Below, one piece after another: positions 56,601-64,000 of a stretch of DNA of 64,000 bases (positions are counted from its first letter, which is position 1; every line of letters starts with the position of its first letter). Made by a program: the position numbers and the translations under genes. The notes beneath the pieces are model-generated. The model saw only the letters and a list, made by a program, of their open reading frames with translations, searched no databases and was not told where the DNA came from. The DNA comes from Streptomyces sp. CBMA152 (GTDB lineage: Bacteria; Actinomycetota; Actinomycetes; Streptomycetales; Streptomycetaceae). The stretch spans positions 1-64,000 of the forward strand of contig NZ_MECJ01000024.1 of assembly GCF_014596475.1 (NCBI RefSeq), given 5' to 3'.

Positions 56601-59600
56601 CCAGGTGCCGGGCGACGATGCCGGCGAGGGTGCCGGATCCTCCGGTGACGAGGACGGTGCCGTTCGGGTCGAGCGCGGTGGTGGGGGTCACGGCCGCGGG
56701 GGCGGCGGGGCGGCTGCGGGTCAGCCGGGGCACGCGTACGGCAGCGGCGCGCAGCAGCAGCTCGGGTTCGCCGGTGGCGAGGGCGGCTGCCAGCGGCCCC
56801 TCAAGGACGTCCGCGACGGGGGCGTCCAGGTCCGCGAGGACGAATCGTCCGGGGTTCTCGGTCTCCGCCGAGCGCACCAGGCCCCACACCGCGGCATGCG
56901 TCAGGTCGTCGACGTCCTCGCCGGGCGCGGCGACCGCGCCCCGGGTCACGACGACCAGCTTCGCGTCCGCGAACCGCTCGTCGGCCAGCCAGGCCGTCAC
57001 CAGGGCGAGCGCCCGGTGTGCGGCCTCGCGCAGGGCCTCCGGTGTGTTCCCGGCGCCGTGTTCCGTGAAGGGCGCGAAGACGTGGGCGGGGACGGGCGCG
57101 CCCGCCTCGACGGCCGCACCCAGCGCGGCCAGGTCGGCGTATCGCGCCGCCGGGCCGGATTCCGTGGATCCGAGGACCGCCCAGGCGTCGGTGGACGCGG
57201 CCGTGCCGTCGCCGGTCGGCAGCGGCACCCAGTCGAGCTGGAACAACGAGTCGTGCTGGACGGCCTGACCGTCCTGTACCGCCTCGGGCCCGCCCGTCCC
57301 GAAGGGGCGCGGGGTCAGCGCGCCGACGGTGGCCACGGGCTCGCCGAGGTCGTCGGCGAGTTCGAGCGCGAGGGATCCGTCGGCACCGGGGAACGCCCGT
57401 ATCCGCAGGGCACCGGCGCCCACCGCGTACAGGGTCACGTCCGACCAGGAGCCGAGCCCGGCACCCGAACCGGTGTCAGGTCCGGCGAGTGCGGCGGCGT
57501 GGGCCGCGGCGTCGAGCAGTACCGGGTGCAGCCCGAACTCCTCGGCCTGCGGGCTTCCTTCGGGCAGGCGCACCTCGGCGAACAGTTCGCCGTCGCGCCG
57601 CCAGACCGCCTGCACGGCCCGGAACGGCGCGCCGCGCTCGGGTGCCGCCGCGGCCTGTGCGTACAGCTCGGTGATGTCCACGGCCTCGGCCGAGGCGGGC
57701 GGCCACTGCACCGGCTCGAACGACGCCGCGGGCGCGGCGGGCGCGAGGACGCCGTGTGCGTGACGGGCCCAGGGTGCGTCCGTCGGCGCGGCCTCCGTCC
57801 GGGAGGAGACCGTGAAGGGGCGTCGACCGGTGGCGTCGGGTCCTTCGACGAGCAGTTGGAGTCGTACGGCGCCTTCGGCGGGCAGGGCCAGGGGGGCGTC
57901 GAGCGTCAGCGCTTCGAGGTGCGCGCAGCCGGCCTGGTCCCCGGCGCGTACGGCCAGTTCGACGAAGGCGGCTCCGGGCAGTACGGCCGTACCTGCCACG
58001 GTGTGACCGGCCAGCCACGGCTGGTCCCGCAGCGAGAGCCTGCCGGTGAACAGCACGGTGTCGGAATCGGCCAGCGTGACGGCCGCGCCGAGCAGCGGAT
58101 GCGCGGCCGGGTCGAGCCCCGCCCCGCTCACGTCACCGGCACCGGCCGCGCCGGGCTCCAGCCAGTAGCGCTCGCGCTGGAAGGCGTACGTGGGCAGCTC
58201 GACGCGCCGGGCACCGGTGCCGCCGAAGTACGCCTCCCAGTCCAAGGGCACGCCCCGGACATGGGCGTGGGCCACGGCCGACGTCAGCGTCTCGGCTTCG
58301 GGGCGGCCGGAACGCAGGGCGGACACGAAGACGGTGTTCTCGCCGGTCACGCACTCCTGAGCCATGGCGGAGAGGACTCCGTCGGGGCCGAGTTCGAGGT
58401 AGGTGGTGACGTCGGCGGCTTCGAGGGTTCGGATGCCGTCGAGGAAACGTACGGCCTCACGGACGTGGCGCACCCAGAAGTCGGGTGACGCCATCTCGTC
58501 GGAGACCAGGGCACCGGTCAGGTTGGAGACGACCGGGATGCTCGGGGACTCGTACGACAGCCGCGCGACTACCTCGCGGAAGGCGTCCAACATGCCGTCC
58601 ATGTGCGGGGAGTGGAACGCGTGACTGACCGTCAGCTGCTTGGACTTGCGGTCCGCGAAGTGCGCGAGGACCTTAAGCGCCGCGTCCTCGTCACCGGCGA
58701 TGACGACTGACTGCGGGCCATTGATGGCGGCGATGGACACACCGTCGGTGAGGTGCGGAAGCACCTCGTCCTCCGACGCCTGCACGGCGATCATCACGCC
58801 ACCGGCGGGCAGCGCCTGCATCAGACGGCCCCGCGCGGAAACCAGCGCGCACGCATCCTCCAGCGAGAACACCCCGGCCACATGCGCGGCGGCAATCTCG
58901 CCGATGGAGTGACCCGCCAGGAAGTCGGGCTTCAGACCCCACGACTCCACCAGACGGAACAACGCCACCTCAACCGCGAACAGAGCAGGCTGCGTGAACT
59001 CCGTACGGTCAAGAAGATCACCGTCGTCGCCGAACAGCACATCCTTCAGCGGGACTTCGAGGTGAGCAGCGACCGCGTCCAACGCCTCCGCGAAAACGGG
59101 ATACGCGTCATACAGCTCACGCCCCATCCCCAGCCGCTGACTCCCCTGACCCGTGAACAGGAACGCCGTCTTGCCCTCGGCGGCCGTGCCCGTGACCAGG
59201 CCGGCGGCCTCGCCGCCCTCGGCGAGTGCGGTCAGGCGCGTACCGAAGTCGTCCCCGACGCCGCCGAGCAGCACGGCGCGGTGCTCCAGAGCGGCCCGGG
59301 TGGTGGCGAGGGAGTAGCCGATGTCCGCCGGGGAGTACTCCGGGTGCGTCTCCAGGTGCGTGAGCAGCCGGGCGGCCTGGGCGCGCAGGGCGTCGGCGCT
59401 CCTGGCGGAGAGCGTCCACGGCAGGACTGCCGGAGCGACGGTGGGGGCTGCGGCTTCCTCGGTGGGCTCGTCGGCCTCGGGGGCGGGTGCCTGCTCGATG
59501 ATGGTGTGGGCGTTGGTGCCGCTCACGCCGAACGCGGAGACGGCCGCGCGGCGCGGTGCGCCGGTCTGCGGCCACGGCATCGGCTCGGTGAGCAGGGCGA

Positions 59601-60873
59601 CGTCGCCGGCCGACCAGTCGACGTCGGGCGTCGGCTCGTCGACGTGGAGGGTCTTGGGCAGCACGCCGTGGCGCATGGCCATGACCATCTTGATGATGCC
59701 CGCGACACCGGCGGCGGCCTGCGTGTGGCCGAGGTTGGACTTCAGCGAACCGAGGCGCAGGGGGCGGCCTTCGGGGCGGTCCTGTCCGTACGTGGCGAGC
59801 AGGGCCTGGGCCTCGATGGGGTCGCCGAGGGTGGTGCCGGTGCCGTGCGCCTCGACCGCGTCGATCTCGGCGACCGAGAGCCGGGCGTTCTCCAGGGCCT
59901 GGCGGATGACGCGCTGCTGGGCGGGGCCGTTGGGGGCGGTGAGGCCGTTGCTGGCGCCGTCCTGGTTGACGGCGGAGCCGCGGACGACCGCGAGGACTTG
60001 GTGACCGTTGCGACGGGCGTCGGAGAGGCGCTCGACCAGCAGGACGCCGACACCCTCGGACCAGCCGGTGCCGTCGGCGGAGGCGGCGAAGGACTTGCAG
60101 CGGCCGTCGGGCGACAGGCCGCGCTGGCGGCTGAACTCGACGAAGACATCAGGGGTGGGCATCACGCAGACGCCGCCGACGAGAGCGAGCGAGCACTCAC
60201 GCTGGCGCAGCGCCTGGGTGGCGAGGTGCAGGGCGACGAGGGAGGAGGAGCAGGCGGTGTCGACGGTGGCCGCGGGGCCCTCCAGGCCGAAGACGTAACT
60301 GATCCGGCCGGACAGGACGCTGGTGGCGCCGCCCGTCAGCAGGAGCCCTTCGAGTCCTTCCGGGGCCTCCTTGAGATCGGCGGCGTATCCCATGGCGCCC
60401 GCGCCGACGTAGACGCCGGTGCGGCTGCCGCGTATCGCCGACGGGGCGATGCCCGCGCGCTCGAACACCTCCCAGGAGGTCTCCAGGAGGAGGCGCTGCT
60501 GCGGGTCCATCGCCAGCGCCTCGCGCGGCGAGATCCCGAAGAACCCGGGGTCGAATTCGGTGGCGCCGTCGAGGAATCCGCCGCCGGTGTTGTAGAAGGT
60601 GCCCTTGCGGTCGGGGTCGGGGTCGGCGAGCGACGCGATGTCCCAGCCTCGGTCGGCGGGGAATGCGGTAATGGCGTCACCGCCCTCGTCGACCAGTTTC
60701 CACAATTCCTCGGGAGAGCGCACACCGTTCGGGAACCGGCAGCTCATCGCGACGATGGCGATGGGTTCCTGGGCGTCCGACTCGACCTCTTGGAGGCGGC
60801 GGCGGGCATGCCGCAGCTCCGTGGTCATCCACTTCAGATTTTCGAGAAGCTTTGCTTCGTTCGCGCTGGCCAC
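50680..60873 (-). CDS. Modular type I PKS, gene B, two modules
   Basis: A 3397-residue PKS starting at GTG 60871-60873, with AGGGGG ten bases upstream. Docking helix 1-36 (ANEAKLLENLKWMTTEL); module 1 KS 37-460 (Cys208), AT 570-885 (GHSIGE near 653, HAFH near 751), DH-like 923-1188, KR 1400-1610 (LDD, NYAAAN), ACP 1689-1758; module 2 KS 1782-2208, AT 2315-2625, KR 2942-3168, ACP 3228-3298. The DH keeps HTVAGTAVLPG and LLDAAAH but has ERGAPF in place of the usual YGPxF, so it may be inactive. The module 2 KR lacks LDD and has the Trp of A-type KRs (GVWGSGGQGAY). Its C-terminal tail (LRRTLATIPLGRIREAGLL, then an IDTMDLQDLLDLAL helix) is of a different docking class from A, C, D and E. It fits the unusual N-terminus of gene C. 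Confidence 0.97.
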   Translation of the reverse strand: MASANEAKLLENLKWMTTELRHARRRLQEVESDAQEPIAIVAMSCRFPNGVRSPEELWKLVDEGGDAITAFPADRGWDIASLADPDPDRKGTFYNTGGGFLDGATEFDPGFFGISPREALAMDPQQRLLLETSWEVFERAGIAPSAIRGSRTGVYVGAGAMGYAADLKEAPEGLEGLLLTGGATSVLSGRISYVFGLEGPAATVDTACSSSLVALHLATQALRQRECSLALVGGVCVMPTPDVFVEFSRQRGLSPDGRCKSFAASADGTGWSEGVGVLLVERLSDARRNGHQVLAVVRGSAVNQDGASNGLTAPNGPAQQRVIRQALENARLSVAEIDAVEAHGTGTTLGDPIEAQALLATYGQDRPEGRPLRLGSLKSNLGHTQAAAGVAGIIKMVMAMRHGVLPKTLHVDEPTPDVDWSAGDVALLTEPMPWPQTGAPRRAAVSAFGVSGTNAHTIIEQAPAPEADEPTEEAAAPTVAPAVLPWTLSARSADALRAQAARLLTHLETHPEYSPADIGYSLATTRAALEHRAVLLGGVGDDFGTRLTALAEGGEAAGLVTGTAAEGKTAFLFTGQGSQRLGMGRELYDAYPVFAEALDAVAAHLEVPLKDVLFGDDGDLLDRTEFTQPALFAVEVALFRLVESWGLKPDFLAGHSIGEIAAAHVAGVFSLEDACALVSARGRLMQALPAGGVMIAVQASEDEVLPHLTDGVSIAAINGPQSVVIAGDEDAALKVLAHFADRKSKQLTVSHAFHSPHMDGMLDAFREVVARLSYESPSIPVVSNLTGALVSDEMASPDFWVRHVREAVRFLDGIRTLEAADVTTYLELGPDGVLSAMAQECVTGENTVFVSALRSGRPEAETLTSAVAHAHVRGVPLDWEAYFGGTGARRVELPTYAFQRERYWLEPGAAGAGDVSGAGLDPAAHPLLGAAVTLADSDTVLFTGRLSLRDQPWLAGHTVAGTAVLPGAAFVELAVRAGDQAGCAHLEALTLDAPLALPAEGAVRLQLLVEGPDATGRRPFTVSSRTEAAPTDAPWARHAHGVLAPAAPAASFEPVQWPPASAEAVDITELYAQAAAAPERGAPFRAVQAVWRRDGELFAEVRLPEGSPQAEEFGLHPVLLDAAAHAAALAGPDTGSGAGLGSWSDVTLYAVGAGALRIRAFPGADGSLALELADDLGEPVATVGALTPRPFGTGGPEAVQDGQAVQHDSLFQLDWVPLPTGDGTAASTDAWAVLGSTESGPAARYADLAALGAAVEAGAPVPAHVFAPFTEHGAGNTPEALREAAHRALALVTAWLADERFADAKLVVVTRGAVAAPGEDVDDLTHAAVWGLVRSAETENPGRFVLADLDAPVADVLEGPLAAALATGEPELLLRAAAVRVPRLTRSRPAAPAAVTPTTALDPNGTVLVTGGSGTLAGIVARHLVTVHGVRHLLLLSRRGGGAPGAAERGAELAELGAEVTWAACDAADRDALAAVLAAVPAEHPLTAVVHTAGVLDDGMIASLTPDRLDAVLRPKADAALHLHELTRELPLSAFVLFSAIAGTLGSAGQGNYAAANVTLDALAQHRHARDLPATSLAWGLWADASGMTGGLDAAQLRRMEQHGMGALSAAEGMALLDTALAAGRPLLVPARLDLAGLRTAAGPGPVAPVFRALLGTGGRRTAHTRTDGGTPLAERLHRLAAPEQDRALLDLVRTQVASVLGHASAERVDPERAFKDLGFDSLTAVELRNRLGAVTGLRLATSLVFDHPSPAALVRHLRAELLGDPRETAEDAHAAPAGVVPADDPIAIVAMSCRYPGGVRTPEELWRLVANGGDAISGLPGNRGWDTDELYGDGDGDGPAFEGGFLYDADAFDADFFGISPREALAMDPQQRLLLETSWEVIERAGIAPSALRGSRAGVFVGASYSGYDAQLEQAGADGVLGHVMTGNAGSVLSGRVSYALGLEGPAVTVDTACSSSLVALHWAIQALRNGECSMALAGGVTVMSTPGTFSEFSHQGGLSPDGRCKAFAAAADGTGWGEGVGMLLVERLSDARKNGHPVLAVVCGSAINQDGASNGLTAPNGPSQQRVIRAALASAGLSAADVDVVEAHGTGTKLGDPIEAQALLATYGQDRPSDQPLLLGSIKSNIGHTQAAAGVAGIIKMVLAMRHGVLPQTLHVDAPSPHVDWSVGEVALLTEAAPWPVTERPWRAGVSSFGISGTNAHTIIEQAPEAVETAPADDTAPGALPYVLSAKTPEALRAQAGQLLSVLEAEDGPRPVDLAYSLATGRTGLGHRAAIVADGHEGDGDFEGLKRALAALAAGAEAPGLTQGTVANGGLAFLFTGQGSQRLGMGRELYDAYPVFAEALDAVCSRLELPLKDVLFGSDAEALDRTEFTQPALFAVEVALFRLVESWGVKPDFLAGHSIGEIAAAHVAGVFSLEDACELVAARGRLMQALPAGGVMIAVQASEDEVLPHLTDGVSIAAINGPQSVVIAGDEDAAQEIVAHFADRKSKQLTVSHAFHSPHMDGMLADFRKVAEGLSYESPRIPVVSNLTGALVSDEMSSPDFWVRHVREAVRFLDGIRSLEAAGVTTYLELGPDGVLSAMAQECVTEDATFVPVLRKNRPEAETVTTALAQAHTHGVTVDWQAYFTGTGARRVDLPTYAFQRQRYWPEASAAPRTAGAELGGSEVDARFWDAVEREDLASLDGGPELDGDQPLSAVLPALSLWRHNQRSRSQADARRYRIVWQPWTGADRGTPLGTWLVALPAPYADDPWVRTLTARLEAGGARLVPLVLDTADSDPAALGARLAEHVDEATRASTAGVLSLLALDERAHPEHPGVPVGLALGSTLTSVLAEAGRGIEAPLWCVTRDAVAAVASDELDGAAQAQTWGLGRTFALEHPDRWGGLVDLPGSADERAVDRLLAVLAGSGDEDQLAIRASGTLVRRLVRVAPQGARTAAWTPRGTVLVTGGTGALGGHVARWLATHGAEQVVLVSRRGPDAPGAAETEAELSALGTTVTFAACDVADRTALEALVARLAADGTPVRAVVHAAGVSQPPGTGTDLPGFAHVVAAKTAGAVHLDALFDAPDSLDAFVLFSSIAGVWGSGGQGAYAAANAFLDTLAERRRARGLTATALAWGPWADGGMATEGDAEEQLRRRGLPPMDPATNLLALGHAVAGKDAALTVADVDWARFAPVFAAARPRPLIGDLPEVRDALRGDAPAAQGPAADGSPAALQRLNELTGDDRQAALLDLVREHAAAALGHTSADAVAADRAFKDLGFDSLTAVELRNRLGAACGLRLASSLVFDYPNPTALARHLAQILFPAGTGAPTAPGVDTDPQDAELRRTLATIPLGRIREAGLLDTLLRLAGPDSPTPPTGPADEGESIDTMDLQDLLDLALDGADSNDLDDSNRS
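50980..55530 (-). other. Module B2: KS-AT(mal)-KR(A-type)-ACP
   Basis: There is no DH: after the AT a short post-AT linker leads straight to the KR (TGGTGALGGH near 52010). The KR core has HAAGVSQPPGTGTDL instead of LDD, and GVWGSGGQGAY, like module A. A hydroxyl of A-type configuration is expected. The KS has SHQGGL where the other modules have SRQRGL, a local change outside the Cys-His-His residues. Confidence 0.85.
55600..60765 (-). other. Module B1: KS-AT(mal)-DH(degenerate?)-KR(B-type)-ACP
   Basis: The KS is complete (DTACSSSLVAL, EAHGTGTTLGDP, NLGHTQ). The DH region (about 57310-58105) has the His motif HTVAGTAVLPG and the Asp of LLDAAAH. It lacks the YGPxF motif (ERGAPF instead) and the LPFxW motif (LGSWSD instead). 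The KR has VLDDG and NYAAANV and should be active. Either a hydroxyl or an alkene could result; I favour the hydroxyl. Confidence 0.75.
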
Positions 60874-60882
60874 TGAAACGTC

Positions 60883-60889
60883 ACCCCCT
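60883..60889 (-). promoter_or_regulatory. Ribosome binding site of gene B
   Basis: AGGGGGT lies ten bases before the GTG at 60871-60873. It supports this GTG over the next in-frame ATG (Met16), which would delete half of the docking helix. Confidence 0.6.
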
Positions 60890-60962
60890 GGGGAACTGCG
60901 GAATACGTACGGACATCGACTTCGGATCGGTCGGCGGACCGGTCATCGGGGCGATCATCAGG

Positions 60963-63900
60963 TCAGGATTTTCCGAATTCGTTGTTGATGATGTCGAAGA
61001 GGTCGTCGGCGGAAGCCGATTCGATTTCGAATTCCTCGTCCTCTCCGATGGCCGCTCGCTCCACCCTGTTCCAGTTGGCCAGGAGCGATTCGAGCCGTGC
61101 GGTGACGCGGGCGCGTTCCGTGGTGTCCTCGGGGACCGACGACAGGAGGAACTCCAACTTGTCGATCTCCGCGAGGGCGGGGAGTTGCGGGGTGGCGTCC
61201 TCGCCGAGGAGTTCCGCCCGGATGTGGGCGGCCAGCGCGGCGGGGGTGGGGTGGTCGAAGACGAGACTGGCCGGGAGGCGCAGGCCGGTGGCGGAGCCGA
61301 GCCGGTTGCGCAGTTCGACGGCGGTGAGCGAGTCGAACCCCAGCTCCTTGAAGGCACGGCCGGCCTCGACCTTCGCGGACCCGTCGTGTCCCAGGACCAC
61401 GGCGACCTGCGCGCGGACCAGGTCGAGCACGACCCGCTCCGCCTCCGGACCCGCCAGGCCCCGCAACTCGGCCTCCAGACCGGCGGCCTCCTCGGCCGCG
61501 CCGCCCTGCGCCTCCCGCTGGGCGGCGAACGCGTCGCGCACCTCGGGGAGGTCGGCGATCAGCGGGCGCGGCCGGGCGGCGGTGAAGGCCGGGACGAACA
61601 GGTCCCAGTCGACGTCGGCGACCGTGACCGTGGTCTCGTCCCCGTCCAGCGCCTGCTGCAGAGCGGCGATCGACAACTCCGGTGCCATGACGGGCAGTCC
61701 ACGGCGGCGCAGCTGCTCGGCCGCCTCGTCGTCGGCGACGAGGCCGCCCTCGCCCCACGGGCCCCAGGCCACGGAGGTGGCCGTCAGTCCGCGTGCGCGG
61801 CGCTGCTGGGCCAGGGCGTCCAGGTGGGCGTTGGCCGCCGCGTAGGCGCCCTGGCCGCCGCTGCCCCACACTCCGGCGATGGAGGAGAAGAGGACGAAGG
61901 CGTCCAACTCGGTGTCGCCGAGCAGCTCGTCGAGGTGCGCGGCACCGGCGACCTTGGCGGCGACCACATCGGCGACCTCGCCGGGCCCGGTCTCGTCGAG
62001 CGGCGCGAACTGGCCGGCGCCCGCCGTGTGGAAGACGGCGGTGAGGGCGCCGGGGGTGCCGTCGGGGTTCCCGGGGGTGCTCCCGACGGTGTCCGTCCGC
62101 AGGTTCGCGAGCAGTTCACGAACGGCGGTCCGGTCGGTCACATCGCAGGCGACGGCCGTGGCGTGTGCGCCCAGCGCGCGGAGCTCCGCGACGAGGGCGT
62201 CCGCGCCGGGCGCCTGCGGCCCACGCCTGCTGACCAGGACCAGGTGTTCCGCGCCGTGCGCGGCGAGCCAGCGCGCGACATGGCCGCCGAGCGCGCCCGT
62301 GCCTCCGGTGACCAGGACGGTGCCCCGGGGCCGCCAGGCGCCGCGGTCCGCCGCGCCGCCGGGTACCGGTGCGGCGTGCCCGATGCGGCGGGCGAGGAGG
62401 CCCGCGGACCGGATGGCGATCTGGTCCTCGTCACCGGCACCCGCGAGGACGGCGAGCAGCGTGTCCACGGCCCGCTCGTCCGCAGAGGCGGGCATGTCCA
62501 CCAGACCGCCCCAGCGCTCGGGGTGCTCCAGGGCGACGACCCGGCCGAGCCCCCAGACCTGTGCCTGCGCGGCGCTCCCGACCCGGTCGGACGGGGTGGC
62601 CGCCACGGCTCCGGCGGTGACGCACCACAGCGGGGCGTCGATCTCCGCGTCACCCAGTGCCTGTACGAGCGTTCCCGTCAGGAGCAGCCCGGCCGGTACG
62701 GCCGGGTGGGCGGGGTGCGGACCGTCGGCGAGCGCCAGCAGGGAAAGCACTCCGGCAGCCTTGTTGTCGGCAAGGGCCTCGCGGAGCCGCGCAGCGAGTG
62801 CGTGGCGATCCAACTGCGTTTCCTCGACGGCTACTTCGCGTACGTCCACACCCTGCGCCGTCAGAGCGGCGACGACGGCACGGCTTTCCGCGGCCCCCGA
62901 CGTGGCTGCGGGCTTCACCAGGAGCCAGGTCCCGGACGGCCGTGCGACGGCGGGCTCGGCCATCGGCCGCCACGTGACCCCGTAGCGCCAGCCGTCGACG
63001 CGCGACTGCTCCTGCCGCTGCCGCCGCCAGGCGGACAGGGCGGGCAGCAGAGCGCTGAGCGGTTGGTCGGCGTCGATGTCGAGGGTGGCGGTGAGCGAGG
63101 AGAGGTCGGCGTTGTCGACGGCCTCCCAGAACTGCGCGTCCGCCGCCCCGAAGGATCCTCCGGTGGCCCCGTCGGCAGCCGCGCCGGAGCCCGCCTCCTC
63201 CAGCCAGTAGCGCTCGCGCTGGAAGGCGTAGGTCGGCAGGTCGACGCGCTGGGCGCCGGTCCCGGCGTAGAACGCCTGCCAGTCGACGGCGACACCGCGT
63301 ACATGGGCCGCGCCGAGCGCCGAGAGCAGTGTCCCGGCCTCGTCGCGTCCGGTACGCAGGACCGGCAGGAACGCGGCACCGTCGCCGGTCACGCACTCCT
63401 GGGCCATGGCGGAGAGGACACCGTCCGGGCCGAGCTCGATGTAGGAGGTGACACCGGCCGCTTCGAGGGCGCGAACACCATCGAGGAACCGTACGGCCTC
63501 ACGGACGTGGCGCACCCAGAAGTCGGAGTCCGCCATCTCGTCGGAGACCAGGGCACCGGTCAGGTTGGAGACGACCGGGATACGCGGGGTGCCGTACGAC
63601 AGCCCCTCGGCAACCTTGCGGAAGTCCGCGAGCATCCCGCCCATGTGAGGCGAGTGGAAGGCGTGACTGACCGTCAGCCGCTTCGACTTGCGGCCTTCGA
63701 AGTGCGTGACGATCTCAAGGGCCGCGTCCTCGTCACCGGCGATGACCACCGACTGAGGACCGTTGATGGCCGCGATGGACACACCGTCGGTGAGGTACGG
63801 AAGCACCTCGTCCTCCGACGCCTGCACCGCGATCATCACGCCGCCCGTCGGCAGCGCCTGCATCAAGCGGCCACGCGAGGCGACCAGCTTGGACGCGTCC

Positions 63901-64000
63901 TCCAGCGAGAACACCCCGGCGACGTACGCCGCAGCGATCTCTCCGATGGAGTGCCCCGCCAGGAAGTCGGGCTTCACGCCCCACGACTCCACCAGACGGA
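60963..64000 (-). CDS. Type I PKS, gene A (C-terminal part; 5' end outside window)
   Basis: The frame is open through the right edge, so the start and the KS are not visible. About 1011 codons are seen. They begin inside an AT (VESWGVKPDFLAGHSIGE near 63940-63990, HAFH near 63660: malonyl type), which runs to about 63230. A KR follows (NADPH motif TGGTGALGGH near 62300, catalytic region GVWGSGGQGAYAAANA near 61850), then an ACP (GFDSL near 61330) and a C-terminal dimerisation/docking region ending SADDLFDIINNEFGKS. There is no DH or ER between AT and KR. The KR has no LDD motif and has the Trp typical of A-type reductases, so an L-configured hydroxyl is expected. The docking tail belongs to the same class as those of C, D and E, and should hand the chain to gene B, 89 bp downstream. 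Confidence 0.95.
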   Translation of the reverse strand, partial: RLVESWGVKPDFLAGHSIGEIAAAYVAGVFSLEDASKLVASRGRLMQALPTGGVMIAVQASEDEVLPYLTDGVSIAAINGPQSVVIAGDEDAALEIVTHFEGRKSKRLTVSHAFHSPHMGGMLADFRKVAEGLSYGTPRIPVVSNLTGALVSDEMADSDFWVRHVREAVRFLDGVRALEAAGVTSYIELGPDGVLSAMAQECVTGDGAAFLPVLRTGRDEAGTLLSALGAAHVRGVAVDWQAFYAGTGAQRVDLPTYAFQRERYWLEEAGSGAAADGATGGSFGAADAQFWEAVDNADLSSLTATLDIDADQPLSALLPALSAWRRQRQEQSRVDGWRYGVTWRPMAEPAVARPSGTWLLVKPAATSGAAESRAVVAALTAQGVDVREVAVEETQLDRHALAARLREALADNKAAGVLSLLALADGPHPAHPAVPAGLLLTGTLVQALGDAEIDAPLWCVTAGAVAATPSDRVGSAAQAQVWGLGRVVALEHPERWGGLVDMPASADERAVDTLLAVLAGAGDEDQIAIRSAGLLARRIGHAAPVPGGAADRGAWRPRGTVLVTGGTGALGGHVARWLAAHGAEHLVLVSRRGPQAPGADALVAELRALGAHATAVACDVTDRTAVRELLANLRTDTVGSTPGNPDGTPGALTAVFHTAGAGQFAPLDETGPGEVADVVAAKVAGAAHLDELLGDTELDAFVLFSSIAGVWGSGGQGAYAAANAHLDALAQQRRARGLTATSVAWGPWGEGGLVADDEAAEQLRRRGLPVMAPELSIAALQQALDGDETTVTVADVDWDLFVPAFTAARPRPLIADLPEVRDAFAAQREAQGGAAEEAAGLEAELRGLAGPEAERVVLDLVRAQVAVVLGHDGSAKVEAGRAFKELGFDSLTAVELRNRLGSATGLRLPASLVFDHPTPAALAAHIRAELLGEDATPQLPALAEIDKLEFLLSSVPEDTTERARVTARLESLLANWNRVERAAIGEDEEFEIESASADDLFDIINNEFGKS
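60963..64000 (-). other. Module A (last module of gene A): [KS outside]-AT(mal)-KR(A-type)-ACP
   Basis: Expected to add one malonyl unit and leave a hydroxyl. The KR core has FHTAGAGQFAPLDE where B-type KRs have VLDDG, and SSIAGVWGSGGQGAY around the catalytic Tyr. The AT differs from its sisters at a few places (SKLVASRG for CELVAARG, HMGGML for HMDGML) but keeps GHSIGE and HAFH. Whether other modules precede it in the same protein cannot be seen. Confidence 0.85.

Overview
The window is high-GC DNA of the Streptomyces/actinomycete type. It is almost entirely filled by the minus strand of a very large modular type I polyketide synthase (PKS) locus. Six consecutive minus-strand genes are present, here called A to F in transcription order, which runs from right to left. 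The first (A) is cut by the right edge and the last (F) by the left edge. No tRNA, rRNA, mobile element, CRISPR array, regulator, transporter or tailoring gene was seen.

Layout, from right to left: gene A (60963-64000, partial) has one module, seen from inside its AT domain onward. Gene B (50680-60873) has two modules, gene C (30523-50655) four, gene D (25496-30424) one, gene E (9683-25165) three, and gene F (1-9594, partial) two, the second cut inside its KR. That makes 13 modules and 12 ketosynthases in the window. No loading module, ER or thioesterase is present, so both ends of the assembly line lie outside. Gaps between genes are 21-98 bp except D/E (330 bp). That gap holds a strong GC hairpin just after the D stop codon, a second long hairpin and several short repeats; it is the only convincing place in the window for a terminator and a new promoter.

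How the genes work together: terminal docking helices suggest the order A-B-C-D-E-F, matching gene order. Twelve AT domains carry the malonyl-type GHSIGE/HAFH signature and are nearly identical to each other. The AT of gene D alone has the methylmalonyl-type GHSQGE/YASH signature. Reading the reductive domains gives these beta-carbon states: A hydroxyl (A-type KR); B1 hydroxyl or alkene (degenerate DH); B2 hydroxyl (A-type); C1 alkene; C2 and C3 hydroxyl; C4 alkene or hydroxyl (atypical DH); D ketone (the KR has Gln in place of the catalytic Tyr) next to an alpha-methyl; E1 hydroxyl; E2, E3, F1 and probably F2 alkene. The inferred product segment is a 1,3-polyol with isolated alkene(s), then CO-CH(CH3)-CH(OH)-CH2, then at least four conjugated double bonds. 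Polyol before polyene is the reverse of classical polyene macrolides such as nystatin. It fits linear polyol-polyene carboxylic acids of the tetrafibricin/linearmycin/clethramycin type or related macrolactones. That product assignment is inference from domain content.
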